This document shows positions 26,921-35,812 of a DNA stretch of 64,000 bases, piece after piece. The position numbers and the translations under genes are program-made. Every line of letters begins with the position of its first letter. Position 1 is the first letter of the stretch. This stretch comes from Rhizorhabdus wittichii RW1 (GTDB lineage: Bacteria; Pseudomonadota; Alphaproteobacteria; Sphingomonadales; Sphingomonadaceae), in the NCBI GenBank assembly GCA_000016765.1, contig CP000699.1, forward strand, positions 4,653,501 through 4,717,500. Reading direction: 5' to 3'. Below the pieces are notes generated by a model. The model was not told the origin of the DNA. It did no database searches and was given only the letters and a program-made list of their open reading frames with translations.

Positions 26921-27784
26921 ATGCGGCTCGTCACATTCCACCATCAGGGCCGGACCGGCTTCGGCTGCGTCGAAGGCGATCGGGTGCTCGACTTCGCCCC
27001 GCACGGCGAGGCGCGGAGCCTGCGCGACTGTCTGCCGCTGGGACTCGAGGAATGGCGGCGGCTCGCCGATGCGGCGCGCCGCTCGGGCGGCCTCGCGCTC
27101 GCCGACGTCCGGCTGATGGCGCCGATTCCGGATGCGCGGAAATTCCTGGCGCTCGGCGGCAATTACGCCTCGCACGCCGCCGAGGCGGAGAAGGCCGGAT
27201 TCCGCCGCGGCACGGCGCAGATCTGGTTCAACAAGCAGGTGTCGTGCATCAACGGCCCCTATGATCCGGTGGTGCGGCCGAAGGTGTCGCACCAGCTCGA
27301 TTATGAAGGCGAGCTGGGCGTCATCATCGGCAAGGATTGCCGGTACAAGGCTGGCGACGCGGTGTGGGAGCATCTCGCCGGCTATGTCGTCTGCTGCGAC
27401 TATTCGGTGCGCGACTGGCAGCTGCGCGCGCCGACGCACACGCTGGGCAAGTCGTTCGACACCCATGGCCCGCTGGGTCCCTGGATCGTCACCCGCGACG
27501 AGATAGCCGACGTCCACGCGCTCGACCTCAGGCTGACCGTCAACGGCGAGCTGCGGCAGAGCGCCAGCACCGCCGACATGATCCACAAGATTCCGGCGCT
27601 GATCGAGGAGCTGTCGACCGCCTTCACCCTGCAAGCCGGCGACATCCTGTCGACCGGCACGCCGGCCGGGGTCGGCGGGCTGTTCGATCCGCCCCGCTAC
27701 CTGGTGCCCGGCGACGTGGTGCGCGTCGAGATCGGCTCGATCGGGCATATCGAGAATATCATCGTCGACGAGCCGGGCGCCTGA
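26921..27784 (+). CDS. FAH-family hydrolase/isomerase
   Basis: A 287-residue FAH-family protein. The metal site is in LDYEGELGVIIGK, with GYVVCCDYSVRDWQLRAPTHTLGKSFDTHGPLGPWIVT further on and LSTGTPAGVGG near the C-terminus, the standard signature of oxaloacetate decarboxylase-, hydratase- and acylpyruvate-hydrolase-type members. ATG 26921 follows CAGGGG; in-frame codons upstream at 26858 encode no family sequence. It starts a gene run with two alpha-hydroxyacid oxidases, a small monooxygenase and a GST, all within 12 bp of each other. The gap 26786-26920 shows no other gene. Confidence 0.85.
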   Translation: MRLVTFHHQGRTGFGCVEGDRVLDFAPHGEARSLRDCLPLGLEEWRRLADAARRSGGLALADVRLMAPIPDARKFLALGGNYASHAAEAEKAGFRRGTAQIWFNKQVSCINGPYDPVVRPKVSHQLDYEGELGVIIGKDCRYKAGDAVWEHLAGYVVCCDYSVRDWQLRAPTHTLGKSFDTHGPLGPWIVTRDEIADVHALDLRLTVNGELRQSASTADMIHKIPALIEELSTAFTLQAGDILSTGTPAGVGGLFDPPRYLVPGDVVRVEIGSIGHIENIIVDEPGA

Positions 27785-27790
27785 CCGCCG

Positions 27791-28984
27791 ATGGCCGACG
27801 TTCGTCATTGCGTCACCATCGCCGACCTGCGCGCGATCGCGCGGCGGCGCCTGCCCGAATTCGCCTTCGTGCCGATGGAGACCGGCAGCGGCGACGGATC
27901 GGGGCCCGGCCGCAACGTCGCGGCCTTCGATCGCTTCCCGCTGACCGCGCGGGCGCTGGTCGACGTGCGCGAGGTGCGCCAGCAGGTCGAGATATTCGGG
28001 CGGCCTTATGCCAGCCCGTTCGGCCTTTCGGCGGTCGGCTATGCCAACAACCTGCGGCCGTTCGCCGACCAGATGCTGGCCGAGGCGGCGATGGAGGCGA
28101 AGCTGCCCTTCATGCTGTCGGGCGGCAGCACCGCCGCGATCGAGGAGATCGCCCGGATCGCGCCCGGTCATGTCTGGCAGCAGCTCTACAGCGCGAAGGA
28201 CCCGGCGATCACCGACCGGGCGATCGGCCGCGCCGCCGACGCCGGCGTCGAGGTGCTCGTCCATACCGTCGACAGCCCGGTTCCGCCGCGCAATGACTGG
28301 CTCGCCCGATCGGGCATCGCGCTGCCGGCGAAGGTGCGATGGAGCGCCTGGCCCTATGTGCTGTGGCAGGCGGCCACCCATCCGCGCTGGTCGCTGGGCC
28401 ATCTGGCGCGGGGCGGGCTGCCGCGGCTGGAGAGCTGGACGGAATATGCGCCGGCCGGGGCCCGCGCGGCGACGATCGCGCGACTGTTCCAGAACCAGGT
28501 GCCGAGCGTCCAGACCTGGGACGAGGTGGAACGCATCCGCCGCCTCTGGCCGGGCCGGCTGGTGATCAAGGGGCTGGTCCATGCCGGGGACGTGCGCCGG
28601 GCGCGGGATTGCGGCGCCGATGCCGTCGCCGTCTCCAACCATGGCGGCAACAAGCTCGACGTCATGCCGGCCGCGATCGACTCGCTGTGCGCGCTGGTCG
28701 GCACGGGCGCGCCGGCCCTGCCGCTGTTCTTCGACGGCGGCGTCCGCAAGGGCGCGCACATCCTGATCGCGCTCGCGCTCGGCGCCCGCTTCGCCTTCGC
28801 CGGGCGGGCGCCGCTGTACGGCGTCATTGCCGGGGGCACCGCCGGCGCGCTGCGCGCGATCGACATCCTCAAGGACGAGATCGGCCGCACGCTGGCGCTG
28901 ATCGGTTGTCCCGACGCCGCGGGGCTGGACGGCGGATATCTGCATTGCGGAGCACCCACGCTCCCCGAAGAGGAGAAGCCATGA
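27791..28984 (+). CDS. Alpha-hydroxyacid oxidase homolog with substituted active-site arginine
   Basis: A 397-residue FMN-dependent alpha-hydroxyacid oxidase-family protein. The base His284 is present in VSNHGGNKLD, but residue 287 is Asn where the family has the substrate-binding Arg (HGxR). The second Arg region is also altered: VDSPVPPRNDWLARSG in place of VDxPxLGRRExDxRN. The Tyr segment VWQQLYSAKD and FMN segments (LVIKGLVHAGD, LFFDGGVRKGAHILIALALGARFAFAGR) are kept. It may use a non-carboxylate or differently held substrate. Its stop overlaps the small monooxygenase start as ATGA. Confidence 0.85.
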   Translation: MADVRHCVTIADLRAIARRRLPEFAFVPMETGSGDGSGPGRNVAAFDRFPLTARALVDVREVRQQVEIFGRPYASPFGLSAVGYANNLRPFADQMLAEAAMEAKLPFMLSGGSTAAIEEIARIAPGHVWQQLYSAKDPAITDRAIGRAADAGVEVLVHTVDSPVPPRNDWLARSGIALPAKVRWSAWPYVLWQAATHPRWSLGHLARGGLPRLESWTEYAPAGARAATIARLFQNQVPSVQTWDEVERIRRLWPGRLVIKGLVHAGDVRRARDCGADAVAVSNHGGNKLDVMPAAIDSLCALVGTGAPALPLFFDGGVRKGAHILIALALGARFAFAGRAPLYGVIAGGTAGALRAIDILKDEIGRTLALIGCPDAAGLDGGYLHCGAPTLPEEEKP

Positions 28985-29274
28985 TGATGGGCGTCATTGC
29001 GCGCGTGCGCATCCACGGCGATCGCCAGGCCGACTGGGAACGCATCTTCGCGGAGCGGCGCGAACGGGTGCTGGCCACCGAACCGGGCACGCTGGCCTAT
29101 GACCTGCTCCGCTCGCAGGACGATCCGCTCGTCTACATGGCGGTGGAACGCTTCACCGATCGCGACGCCTATCTCGCCCACCGCGCCGGCAGCGTCGGGC
29201 ATGAGGCGATGCTGGCCTGCATGGATGGCGATCCCGACATCACCTATCTCGATCCCGTCCCGGGCTGCTGGTGA
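28981..29274 (+). CDS. Small ABM-domain monooxygenase-like protein
   Basis: A 97-residue dimeric alpha/beta-barrel (antibiotic biosynthesis monooxygenase-like) protein: IARVRIHGDRQADWERIF, EPGTLAYDLLRSQDDPLVYMAVERFTDRDAYLAH. Members include cofactor-free quinone-forming monooxygenases and accessory subunits. Three successive Met codons leave the start uncertain by a few residues; the first overlaps the upstream stop. Placed between an alpha-hydroxyacid oxidase and a GST, it may form or handle a quinone. Confidence 0.78.
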   Translation: MMMGVIARVRIHGDRQADWERIFAERRERVLATEPGTLAYDLLRSQDDPLVYMAVERFTDRDAYLAHRAGSVGHEAMLACMDGDPDITYLDPVPGCW

Positions 29275-29285
29275 AGGGGGCGGAC

Positions 29286-29894
29286 ATGCTGCTCTACCAG
29301 GCCGCCCGCGGCGCCAATGTCCGGCGTCTGATCATCTACATGGCGGAGAAGGGCATCGACATCCCGCGCCACGACGTCGACGTCGAGGGCGGCGAGCATA
29401 AGCGGCCCGAATTCCTGGCGATGAACCCGACCGGCCGGGTGCCGGTGCTGCGGACCGACGACGGGCGCTTCCTGTTCGAATCCGCGGCGATCATGGAATA
29501 TCTGGAGGAGCTCCATCCCGACCCGCCGATGATCGGCACCACGCCCGAGGAACGCGCGCGGGTCCGGGCGGTCGAGCGGATCGCCAACGACCTGATCGTG
29601 CGGTGCAACCTGTGGTTCCTGCACAGCCACCCGCGCTTCGCGGGACGGGGCGAGCAGAATCCGGTGGTGGCCGAGGCGGCCCGGCTGTGGGCCGGGGAAC
29701 TGCTCGTCGCGCTCGATCGCTGCGCCCGCGCCGACGCCTTCCTCGCCGGCGGCCGGCCGAGCATCGCCGATTGTTCGCTGTTCGCCCTGCTCCAGAATTG
29801 CCGGCAGCTTTTCGGCATCGCCATCGCCGACGATCTCGACGGCATCAACGCCTGGTATGCGCGGTTCGGCGAACGTCCCAGCACCGCCTATTAG
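29286..29894 (+). CDS. Glutathione S-transferase-family protein
   Basis: A 202-residue GST with an N-terminal thioredoxin-like domain (MLLYQAARGANVRRLIIYMAEKG, NPTGRVPVLRTDDG with the cis-Pro, FESAAIMEYLEE) and an all-helical C-terminal domain. No clear catalytic Cys or Ser stands at the usual place near residue 10. ATG 29286 sits 5 bp after AAGGGGG; a GTG at 29271 overlapping the previous stop would add five residues. In ring-degradation operons such GSTs often isomerise maleyl- compounds or remove glutathione adducts, which is only a suggestion here. Confidence 0.82.
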   Translation: MLLYQAARGANVRRLIIYMAEKGIDIPRHDVDVEGGEHKRPEFLAMNPTGRVPVLRTDDGRFLFESAAIMEYLEELHPDPPMIGTTPEERARVRAVERIANDLIVRCNLWFLHSHPRFAGRGEQNPVVAEAARLWAGELLVALDRCARADAFLAGGRPSIADCSLFALLQNCRQLFGIAIADDLDGINAWYARFGERPSTAY

Positions 29895-29906
29895 GGAGGC
29901 CCGGCC

Positions 29907-30953
29907 ATGGACGCGCTGCACCATGTCGACGACTTCGAACGCGTCGCCATCGACCGGATGACCCCCGAGGCCCGCGACCTCGCCAATCTCGGCGCGGGCG
30001 AGGGCAAAGCGGTGGCGCGCAACCGTGCCGCCTGGGGGCGATGGGCGCTGCGGCAGCGGGTGCTGCGCGACGTCGGCACATGCGACACCGCCGTCGACCT
30101 GTTCGGCGTGCCGGTGTCGATGCCGCTGCTGATCGCCCCGTCGGGCCTGCACGGCCTGGTCCACCCCGACGCGGAAAGCGCGACGGCGCGGGCGGCGCAA
30201 GCGGCCGACACGCTGATGGTGCTGAGCATGAACAGCACGCTTCCGGTCGAGGAGGTGGCGCCGCACTGCGACAAATTCTGGTTCCAGCTCTACTGGGGCG
30301 CCGATCGCGGATTCCTCCGCGAGCTGATGGCGCGCGCCGCCGGGGCGGGGGCCAAGGCCTTCTGCCTGACGCTCGACATGCCCGTCCGGCCCTGGCTGCT
30401 GGGGCCGATGCGGCGCGCACTGGCGGCGGTCGGCGACGTCCGGCCCGCCCACGGCTTTCCGCGCAGCGGGCACCTCCAGGACGACGCGCGCTGGGACCAT
30501 GACGCGCGGCTGACCTGGGCCGACCTGTCATGGCTGCGCGCCAACAGTCCGCTGCCGATCGTCCTCAAGGGGATCATGACGGCGGAGGACGCCGCGCTCG
30601 CCGTCGAGCATGGCGCCGACGCGATCATCGTCTCGAACCACGGCGGGCGGGTGCTCGACGAGGGCCTGGCCACCGCCGAGGCGCTGCCCGCGATCGTCGC
30701 CGCCGTCGCGGGACGCATCGACGTCCATGTCGACGGCGGCATCCGCAGCGGGGCGGACATCGCCAAGGCGCTGGCACTGGGGGCCAGGACCGCGCTGATC
30801 GGCCGTCCCGCACTCTGGGGCATCGCGGCCGACGGCGACGAGGGGCTGGCGGCGATGCTCGACCTGCTGCGCGGCGAGCTGCGCTCGGTGATGGGGATGA
30901 TCGGGGCCGGGTCGGTCGCCGCTATCGACCGCTCGTCGATCGTGGAGCGGTAA
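29907..30953 (+). CDS. FMN-dependent alpha-hydroxyacid oxidase
   Basis: A 348-residue member of the alpha-hydroxyacid oxidase family with the intact site VSNHGGRVLDEG (His245, Arg248), FWFQLYWGADRG and FMN segments (IVLKGIMTAED, VHVDGGIRSGADIAKALALGARTALIGR). The second substrate-Arg region is altered to LTLDMPVRPWLLGPMRRAL. ATG 29907 follows GGGAGG. It ends the run that began at 26921; the hairpin repeat at 30977 follows. Confidence 0.85.
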   Translation: MDALHHVDDFERVAIDRMTPEARDLANLGAGEGKAVARNRAAWGRWALRQRVLRDVGTCDTAVDLFGVPVSMPLLIAPSGLHGLVHPDAESATARAAQAADTLMVLSMNSTLPVEEVAPHCDKFWFQLYWGADRGFLRELMARAAGAGAKAFCLTLDMPVRPWLLGPMRRALAAVGDVRPAHGFPRSGHLQDDARWDHDARLTWADLSWLRANSPLPIVLKGIMTAEDAALAVEHGADAIIVSNHGGRVLDEGLATAEALPAIVAAVAGRIDVHVDGGIRSGADIAKALALGARTALIGRPALWGIAADGDEGLAAMLDLLRGELRSVMGMIGAGSVAAIDRSSIVER

Positions 30954-30976
30954 CGGAGATCGTCCCGATCTTCTCA

Positions 30977-31004
30977 CGTCATTCCCGCTTTCGCGGGAAT
31001 GACG
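30977..31004. repeat. Short palindromic repeat acting as convergent terminator
   Basis: A 12-bp perfect stem (30977-30988 with 30993-31004, starting CGTCATTCCCGC) around a TTTC loop. It lies between the convergent ends of the alpha-hydroxyacid oxidase (30953) and the 2OG oxygenase (31036), so it can form a terminator on both strands. The same palindrome core recurs in the larger element at 44189-44281. Confidence 0.75.
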
Positions 31005-31035
31005 AAAGAGGAAGAGAGGTTTGGCCTGCTCCGGC

Positions 31036-32070
31036 TCAGCCCGGCTTGCGCCGGTGGGCGTACACCCGCGCCAGATAGTCGATGATATATTGCTCGTAGG
31101 TCGTCGGCTCGTACATCGCCGGGCGATCGGCCGAGACGCAGCTCGGCACCGGCTGCACCACCGCGTCGAAATTGGGATTGTAGAAGAGCGGGATCGAATA
31201 GCGGGGGCGCGGCCGGCCGGCGAGGACCCGGTGGGGCGTCGACAGGAAGCGCCCGTTGCTGAAGCGGACCAGGCAGTTGCCGCCGTTGACGAGGATATCG
31301 CCGCGCCGCACCGGCGCCGGAATCCACTTCTTCGACTGGGTCAGCACTTCGAGGCCGTCTTCCTCGGGCTGCGGCAGCAGGGTCAGGAAACCCGCGTCGT
31401 TATGCGGCGCGGCGCCGAACTGGTTTGCGTCGCCGACCAGGTCGGCCGGATAATGGCCCAGCCGCACCGGGATGTCGGCCCGGTCGAACAGCGGGTCGAA
31501 ATAGACGTCGGGGAGGTCGAGCGCCCGCGCGTAGAGCGGCAGCATCCGCCGGCCCAGCGCCTCCATCGCCTGCTGATAGGCGCGGATCGTCTCGCGGAAG
31601 CCGGGTAGTCCCTGAGGCCATTTGTTGCGCCGGAACGGGCGCCCCGCCACCAGCTCGGGATCGTCGTCGGGACGATCGCGCCGGATCCAGATCGCCTCGC
31701 TGAGGTCGGGCTTGTGCGGCGATTTCTCGACCGCGACGTCGCCGTCCTCGATCTGGCTCGATTTCATCGGGGCGTAGCCGGTCTGCTGGTCGTCGATCAG
31801 CAGCTTCAGCCGCTCCTCGGTCGGCAGGGCGTGGAAGCGCGCGGTCTCGGCGAAGACCCGGTCGACCAACTCCTGCGCGATGCCGTGGTTGGTGATGTAG
31901 AAGAAGCCGATATGCTGCTGGGCATGGCCGAGCTCGGCGGCGAGCCGTTCGATCTCGCCGTCGTCGCCCGCCATGTAGCGGCCCAGGTCGAGCACCGGTA
32001 TCTCCTCGACCGCCGAGCGCTCCCAGCGCCGGGGCCTCGACGGGGATACCGGCGTCGCCTGGTCGTTCAT
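31036..32070 (-). CDS. 2-oxoglutarate/Fe(II)-dependent oxygenase, isopenicillin N synthase-like
   Basis: A 344-residue non-heme iron oxygenase with the N-terminal DIOX segment (EIPVLDLGRYMAG, HIGFFYITNHGIAQ) and a C-terminal 2OG-FeII domain. Iron ligands are His223 and Asp225 (HNDAGFLTLL) and His280 (STPHRVL); the 2OG-binding RYS motif is Arg290-Tyr-Ser292. It would hydroxylate or dealkylate a small molecule. ATG 32070 lies one base after the TonB receptor stop, so the two are cotranscribed and the receptor probably imports its substrate. Confidence 0.87.
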   Translation of the reverse strand: MNDQATPVSPSRPRRWERSAVEEIPVLDLGRYMAGDDGEIERLAAELGHAQQHIGFFYITNHGIAQELVDRVFAETARFHALPTEERLKLLIDDQQTGYAPMKSSQIEDGDVAVEKSPHKPDLSEAIWIRRDRPDDDPELVAGRPFRRNKWPQGLPGFRETIRAYQQAMEALGRRMLPLYARALDLPDVYFDPLFDRADIPVRLGHYPADLVGDANQFGAAPHNDAGFLTLLPQPEEDGLEVLTQSKKWIPAPVRRGDILVNGGNCLVRFSNGRFLSTPHRVLAGRPRPRYSIPLFYNPNFDAVVQPVPSCVSADRPAMYEPTTYEQYIIDYLARVYAHRRKPG

Positions 32071-32071
32071 C

Positions 32072-34213
32072 TCAGCGGCCTCCGAAGCGATAGGTGAAGT
32101 CGACGCCCGCATTGAACGGCACATTGGCCAGCCGCGCGCTCGCGACGCGATAGGCCAGCGCCGAGAAGAAGGTCGGCGCGCGCTCGTTGGTCAGGTTGTT
32201 GCCGAACACCGACAGCGACCAGGCGTCGGTCTCGATGCCGATGCGGGCGTTGACGAAGGTCACCGGCTTGTAGGTGAAATTCTCCGACAGGTCGTAGGAG
32301 ATCCGCCCGCGCCGCGACGCATCGATGCGGAACAGGCCGCGATAGGTGTCGTTGAAAGCGGGACGATATTCGAGCGAGACCTGCTCATTGTCCTTGTAGA
32401 CGTTGGGCGCCTGGTTGCCGTCATAGGCCGGCATCGGGCTGAACTCGCGGATCTTGGAGTCGGTGATCGACAGCGATCCGGTCAGCACCAGGTCGCGGGT
32501 GATCGACAGGCTCAGGTCCGCCTCGGCCCCCTTCACCCGCGTCTTGTCGATCGAGGTGATGAAGCGCGCCGGGACCGGGACGACGATGGTCTGCTGGAAC
32601 TGCGCATTGTCGAAGTCGGTCCGGAACAGCGCGGCGTTGAAGGTCAGCCGGCGATCGAGGAACTGGCTCTTGAAGCCGATTTCGTAATTGGTCGACATCT
32701 CCTTCGGATAGATGCGCTGCGCGCCGATCGAGGGGACCGTCAGGTTGGCGGCGTTGAAGCCGCCCGATCGGAAGCCCCGGCCGAAGGTCGCATAGGTCAT
32801 CAGCTGGCGATTGACCTGATATTTGACCGTCGCCGACGGCTGCCAGGCCTTGAACTTGTGCTTCACGAAGCTCGTCGGGTCCTGCTCGAGCGAGTCCTCG
32901 CGCTTGTCGATGTCGTAGCGCAGCGCGCCGAGGAAGCTGAGGCCGTTGTCGAAGTCGAGGCTGACCTGGCCGTAGGCGGCATAGGCCTCGCTCTTATAGT
33001 CCTGATAGGAGATCAGGCGCGGCGGCAGCGCCGGAACGGCGGCGGGATCGGTCAGGACGTTGACGTCGTTGTCGCCGGTGCGCTTCTGGTAGAAGGCGCC
33101 GACGATGAAGTTGAACGCGCCGTCGAGGTTCGAGGTGAAGCGCAGGTCCTGGTTGAACGCCTTGTCGACGATCGGGTTGTAGTTCACATATTGCGCGGCA
33201 GGCGTATAGTCGAAGTCGTTGATGTTGTTGCTCTTGCCATAGGCATATTGCGACACCGACGTGATCGTCCCGATGCCGAGCTTCTGGTCGATCTTGAGCG
33301 CGGTGTTCCACAGCTTGCGCTTGGTGACGCCCAGGAAGTTGAGGTTCGCCTCGTAAGTGTGGAAATCCTCGATCGCGCCGGGGACGCCGACCGGGATCTG
33401 GGCGAGCATGCCCCAGCCCGAATTGCCCTTTATGTAGGTGCCGAACAGGTCGACCGTCGTGTTGGGCCCGGGGGTGAAGCGGAGCTGCCCCTTGAAGGTG
33501 CCCTGGTCGACATAGTCGCCCGGCCGGTCGAGCGTGCGGATGTGGATGAGGCCGCGGCGGTTCTGGTAGGCGGCGGTGACCTTCGCGGCCAGCACGTCCT
33601 CGACGATCGGGCCCGAGACGGTGGCCGAGGCCCTATAGTCGCGGCCCTCCGCCGCCGAGAGATGGAGCGATCCGCGGAACTCGTTGTCGGGCGCGCGGGT
33701 GTTGATCAGCAGCGCGCCGGCGATGGCGCCGCGGCCGTAGAGCGCGCCCTGCGGCCCCTTGAGCAGCTCGATCGTCGAGATGTCGAGAAGGTCCTGGTTG
33801 AACAGTTCGAGGAACGGCACCTGGACGCCGTCGACCAGCAGCGAGAAGGGCGCGTCGCCGCCCTGGACGGCGGAGATGCCGCGCAGCGAGATGCTGGGGA
33901 CGCCGGCACGCAGCCCGGCCTCGAAGCGGAGGCTCGGCACCAGCTTGCTGACGTCGTCGAGATTCTTGACCCCGGCCGCCTCGATCGTCGCGGAGGTCAG
34001 GACCGACATGGCGGCGGGGGCCTCCTGCAGGCGCTGGTCGCGGCGCAGGGCGGTGACGACGATGTCGCCGGGCGAGGTCGCCTCGTCGGCGCCGGCGCCG
34101 TCGCTCGCGGCAAGCGCGCCGACGGTCGCGGGCGCCTCGGCGAGAGCCTGGCCGGACGCGCCGAGCGCGATGGCGAGAGCTGCCCAGCAGCAGGATTGGC
34201 TGATCTTCTTCAT
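32072..34213 (-). CDS. TonB-dependent outer-membrane receptor
   Basis: A 713-residue TonB receptor. MKKISQSCCWAALAIALGASGQALA is the signal peptide; the plug starts with GDIVVTALRRDQRLQEAP and continues with ISLRGISAVQGG and ELLKGPQGALYGRGAIAGALLINTRAP. Barrel signatures such as FGRGFRSGGFNAAN follow. The last residues are YRFGGR, so the terminal aromatic is three residues from the end and not the last residue. ATG 34213 follows GGGAGGGG. Coupled to the 2OG oxygenase; divergent from an AraC regulator. Confidence 0.92.
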   Translation of the reverse strand: MKKISQSCCWAALAIALGASGQALAEAPATVGALAASDGAGADEATSPGDIVVTALRRDQRLQEAPAAMSVLTSATIEAAGVKNLDDVSKLVPSLRFEAGLRAGVPSISLRGISAVQGGDAPFSLLVDGVQVPFLELFNQDLLDISTIELLKGPQGALYGRGAIAGALLINTRAPDNEFRGSLHLSAAEGRDYRASATVSGPIVEDVLAAKVTAAYQNRRGLIHIRTLDRPGDYVDQGTFKGQLRFTPGPNTTVDLFGTYIKGNSGWGMLAQIPVGVPGAIEDFHTYEANLNFLGVTKRKLWNTALKIDQKLGIGTITSVSQYAYGKSNNINDFDYTPAAQYVNYNPIVDKAFNQDLRFTSNLDGAFNFIVGAFYQKRTGDNDVNVLTDPAAVPALPPRLISYQDYKSEAYAAYGQVSLDFDNGLSFLGALRYDIDKREDSLEQDPTSFVKHKFKAWQPSATVKYQVNRQLMTYATFGRGFRSGGFNAANLTVPSIGAQRIYPKEMSTNYEIGFKSQFLDRRLTFNAALFRTDFDNAQFQQTIVVPVPARFITSIDKTRVKGAEADLSLSITRDLVLTGSLSITDSKIREFSPMPAYDGNQAPNVYKDNEQVSLEYRPAFNDTYRGLFRIDASRRGRISYDLSENFTYKPVTFVNARIGIETDAWSLSVFGNNLTNERAPTFFSALAYRVASARLANVPFNAGVDFTYRFGGR

Positions 34214-34634
34214 TGGTCCCCTCCCAGCATTCACGCCTTTGCCGGCGTATTATCCGAATATCGTCGCTGTCCGGCCCGGCGCAGGATGCGGGGGTGAAGC
34301 GGCGATCATCTGGGTAACAGGGACGATCGATCCACGCTGACGCCTGATCCTGTGACATTTCGCGAGAGGACGCCAGAGCCGGAAACGTCGGCTCGGCGAA
34401 GGCGACCGACATCTTCCGGCCGTCTCCCCGGCCGCTGTCACACAAATATGTTAGCCGGGTGGAGCGGCGGGGCGGCGATCGGATGAAAGCCTCGCATTTC
34501 GGATTTTGCCCACCCTTCGCGCATAGCAGGGCCGGTCCGCCCATGATCAGACTCGCAGATGCTGGCTGAGCGGCGTGCCGCGCGCTATCGTGGTCCGATG
34601 GCCGGGCATGGTGGCCGGATGGCAGGGGGCATCC
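34214..34634. promoter_or_regulatory. Divergent intergenic region, TonB receptor/AraC regulator
   Basis: This 421-bp stretch holds no convincing gene. TGTGACA at 34351-34357 and its reverse complement TGTCACA at 34436-34442 form a widely spaced inverted pair. I see no clear -35/-10 pair on either strand. An AraC-regulated promoter toward the receptor is the most likely content. Confidence 0.4.
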
Positions 34635-35666
34635 ATGATATCCTATCGAGAAAACCCCGCGAACGAGCCATCGAGCATAGCCTCCTATTGCCTGATGCTC
34701 GCCGACCTGTTCGAGGCCCAGGGGCTCGACGCCGGCCGGATATTCCTCAACGCGGGCCTCAGCCTGTCGGCGCTGCGCGGATCGACGGGGCGCGTTCCCA
34801 TCTTCCAGATCAGGCTGTTGTGGCAGCAGGCGGTCGCGCTCAGCGGCAATCCCTCGATCGCGCTGGGCACGAGCCGGGTCCTGTCGCCGATGAGCTACAG
34901 CTCGATGTCGATCGCCGCGCTGAGCAGCGGATCGCTGCGCGGCGCCATCGACAAATATGTCCGCTATTCGCGCATCGTCACCGACGCGATCGACATCAGG
35001 GTCGAGGACAGCGGAGATTTCACCTCGGTGATCGTCAAGAACTATAACGAGTTCAGGGCTCCGGAGGCGATGGAATGCTGCCTGACGAGCATCCTGACCC
35101 ACTGCCGGCAACTGCTTCCGAACGACGGGATCGCGCCGGCCGTCATCGAACTGGAGCGGGACAAGCCCTCCAACGAGAATCTCTTCTCCTCGCAGATGCA
35201 GTCGAAGATCCGCTTCTCGGCGCCCGGCAACCGGCTGATCTTCCGGAACCGCGATATCGCCAAACCCATTCCGGGCTATTGCCGCGAGCTCGAGACGCAG
35301 ATCGTCCAGCATTGCGACATCATGCTGGGCCAGCGCGCGAGCGTGAGCTGGTCGACGAGGGCCCGGCAGCAGATATTGCGGCACCTGCACGTCGGCACGG
35401 TCAGCGAACGATCGGTGGCCGGCGGCCTGCACACCAGCGTCGACACGCTGCGCAGGCGGCTGAACGGCGAGGGGACCTCCTATCGGGCGCTGCTCGACGA
35501 CGTCCGGCGGACGCTGGCCGAGCGATATCTCGAAAATCGGGATCTCTCGATCAAGCAGATTTCCGGGACGCTGGGCTTCGCCAACAGCAGCGCCTTCGTG
35601 CGGGCGTTCCGGCGGTGGACGGGGCACGCGCCCGGTATCCACCGCCAGGAAGGCGCACTCGGCTGA
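34635..35666 (+). CDS. AraC-family transcriptional regulator
   Basis: A 343-residue regulator with an N-terminal AraC-type ligand-binding domain of the OruR/ArgR-like type (SLSALRGSTGRVPIFQIRLLWQQAV) and a C-terminal double HTH (about residues 240-335) ending ISGTLGFANSSAFVRAFRRWTGHAPGIHR, the AraC signature. ATG 34635 follows AGGGGG; frames upstream from 34575 lack a ribosome site. It is divergent from the TonB receptor and 2OG gene and lies directly before the propeller-alkylsulfatase-receptor genes, so it may control either side. Confidence 0.88.
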   Translation: MISYRENPANEPSSIASYCLMLADLFEAQGLDAGRIFLNAGLSLSALRGSTGRVPIFQIRLLWQQAVALSGNPSIALGTSRVLSPMSYSSMSIAALSSGSLRGAIDKYVRYSRIVTDAIDIRVEDSGDFTSVIVKNYNEFRAPEAMECCLTSILTHCRQLLPNDGIAPAVIELERDKPSNENLFSSQMQSKIRFSAPGNRLIFRNRDIAKPIPGYCRELETQIVQHCDIMLGQRASVSWSTRARQQILRHLHVGTVSERSVAGGLHTSVDTLRRRLNGEGTSYRALLDDVRRTLAERYLENRDLSIKQISGTLGFANSSAFVRAFRRWTGHAPGIHRQEGALG

Positions 35667-35676
35667 CGGGCCATAG

Positions 35677-35710
35677 CCCGAAACCGGCAATCCCTTACCC
35701 GAAAACGGCA
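35677..35710. promoter_or_regulatory. Tandem direct repeats, candidate AraC-type site
   Basis: CCCGAAACCGGCA (35677-35689) and CCCGAAAACGGCA (35698-35710) are direct repeats starting 21 bp apart, two helical turns. Tandem half-sites with this period are typical of AraC-family regulators. They lie just after the AraC gene and about 100 bp before the propeller gene. Confidence 0.5.
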
Positions 35711-35812
35711 GGGCCGCCCGGCGTCCTTCCGCCCCTGTTCGCGCTGACCTAACCCGCCCCCGGGTCACGCACCGGCACCGTCACGGACCGTCGGCTCGAC
35801 CAAGGGGGGGCA

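Noticed and set aside
25919-28945. Minus-strand open frame of about 1000 codons
   Set aside because: It is antisense to four well-supported plus-strand genes (SDR, aldolase, FAH, oxidase). Its protein is a low-complexity Arg/Ala/Asp-rich sequence without family motifs, as expected from GC-rich codon bias.
34351-34442. TGTGACA ... TGTCACA pair as a CRP/FNR site
   Set aside because: The two halves are 78 bp apart, far from the 6-bp spacing of a CRP site, and 7-bp words can occur by chance.
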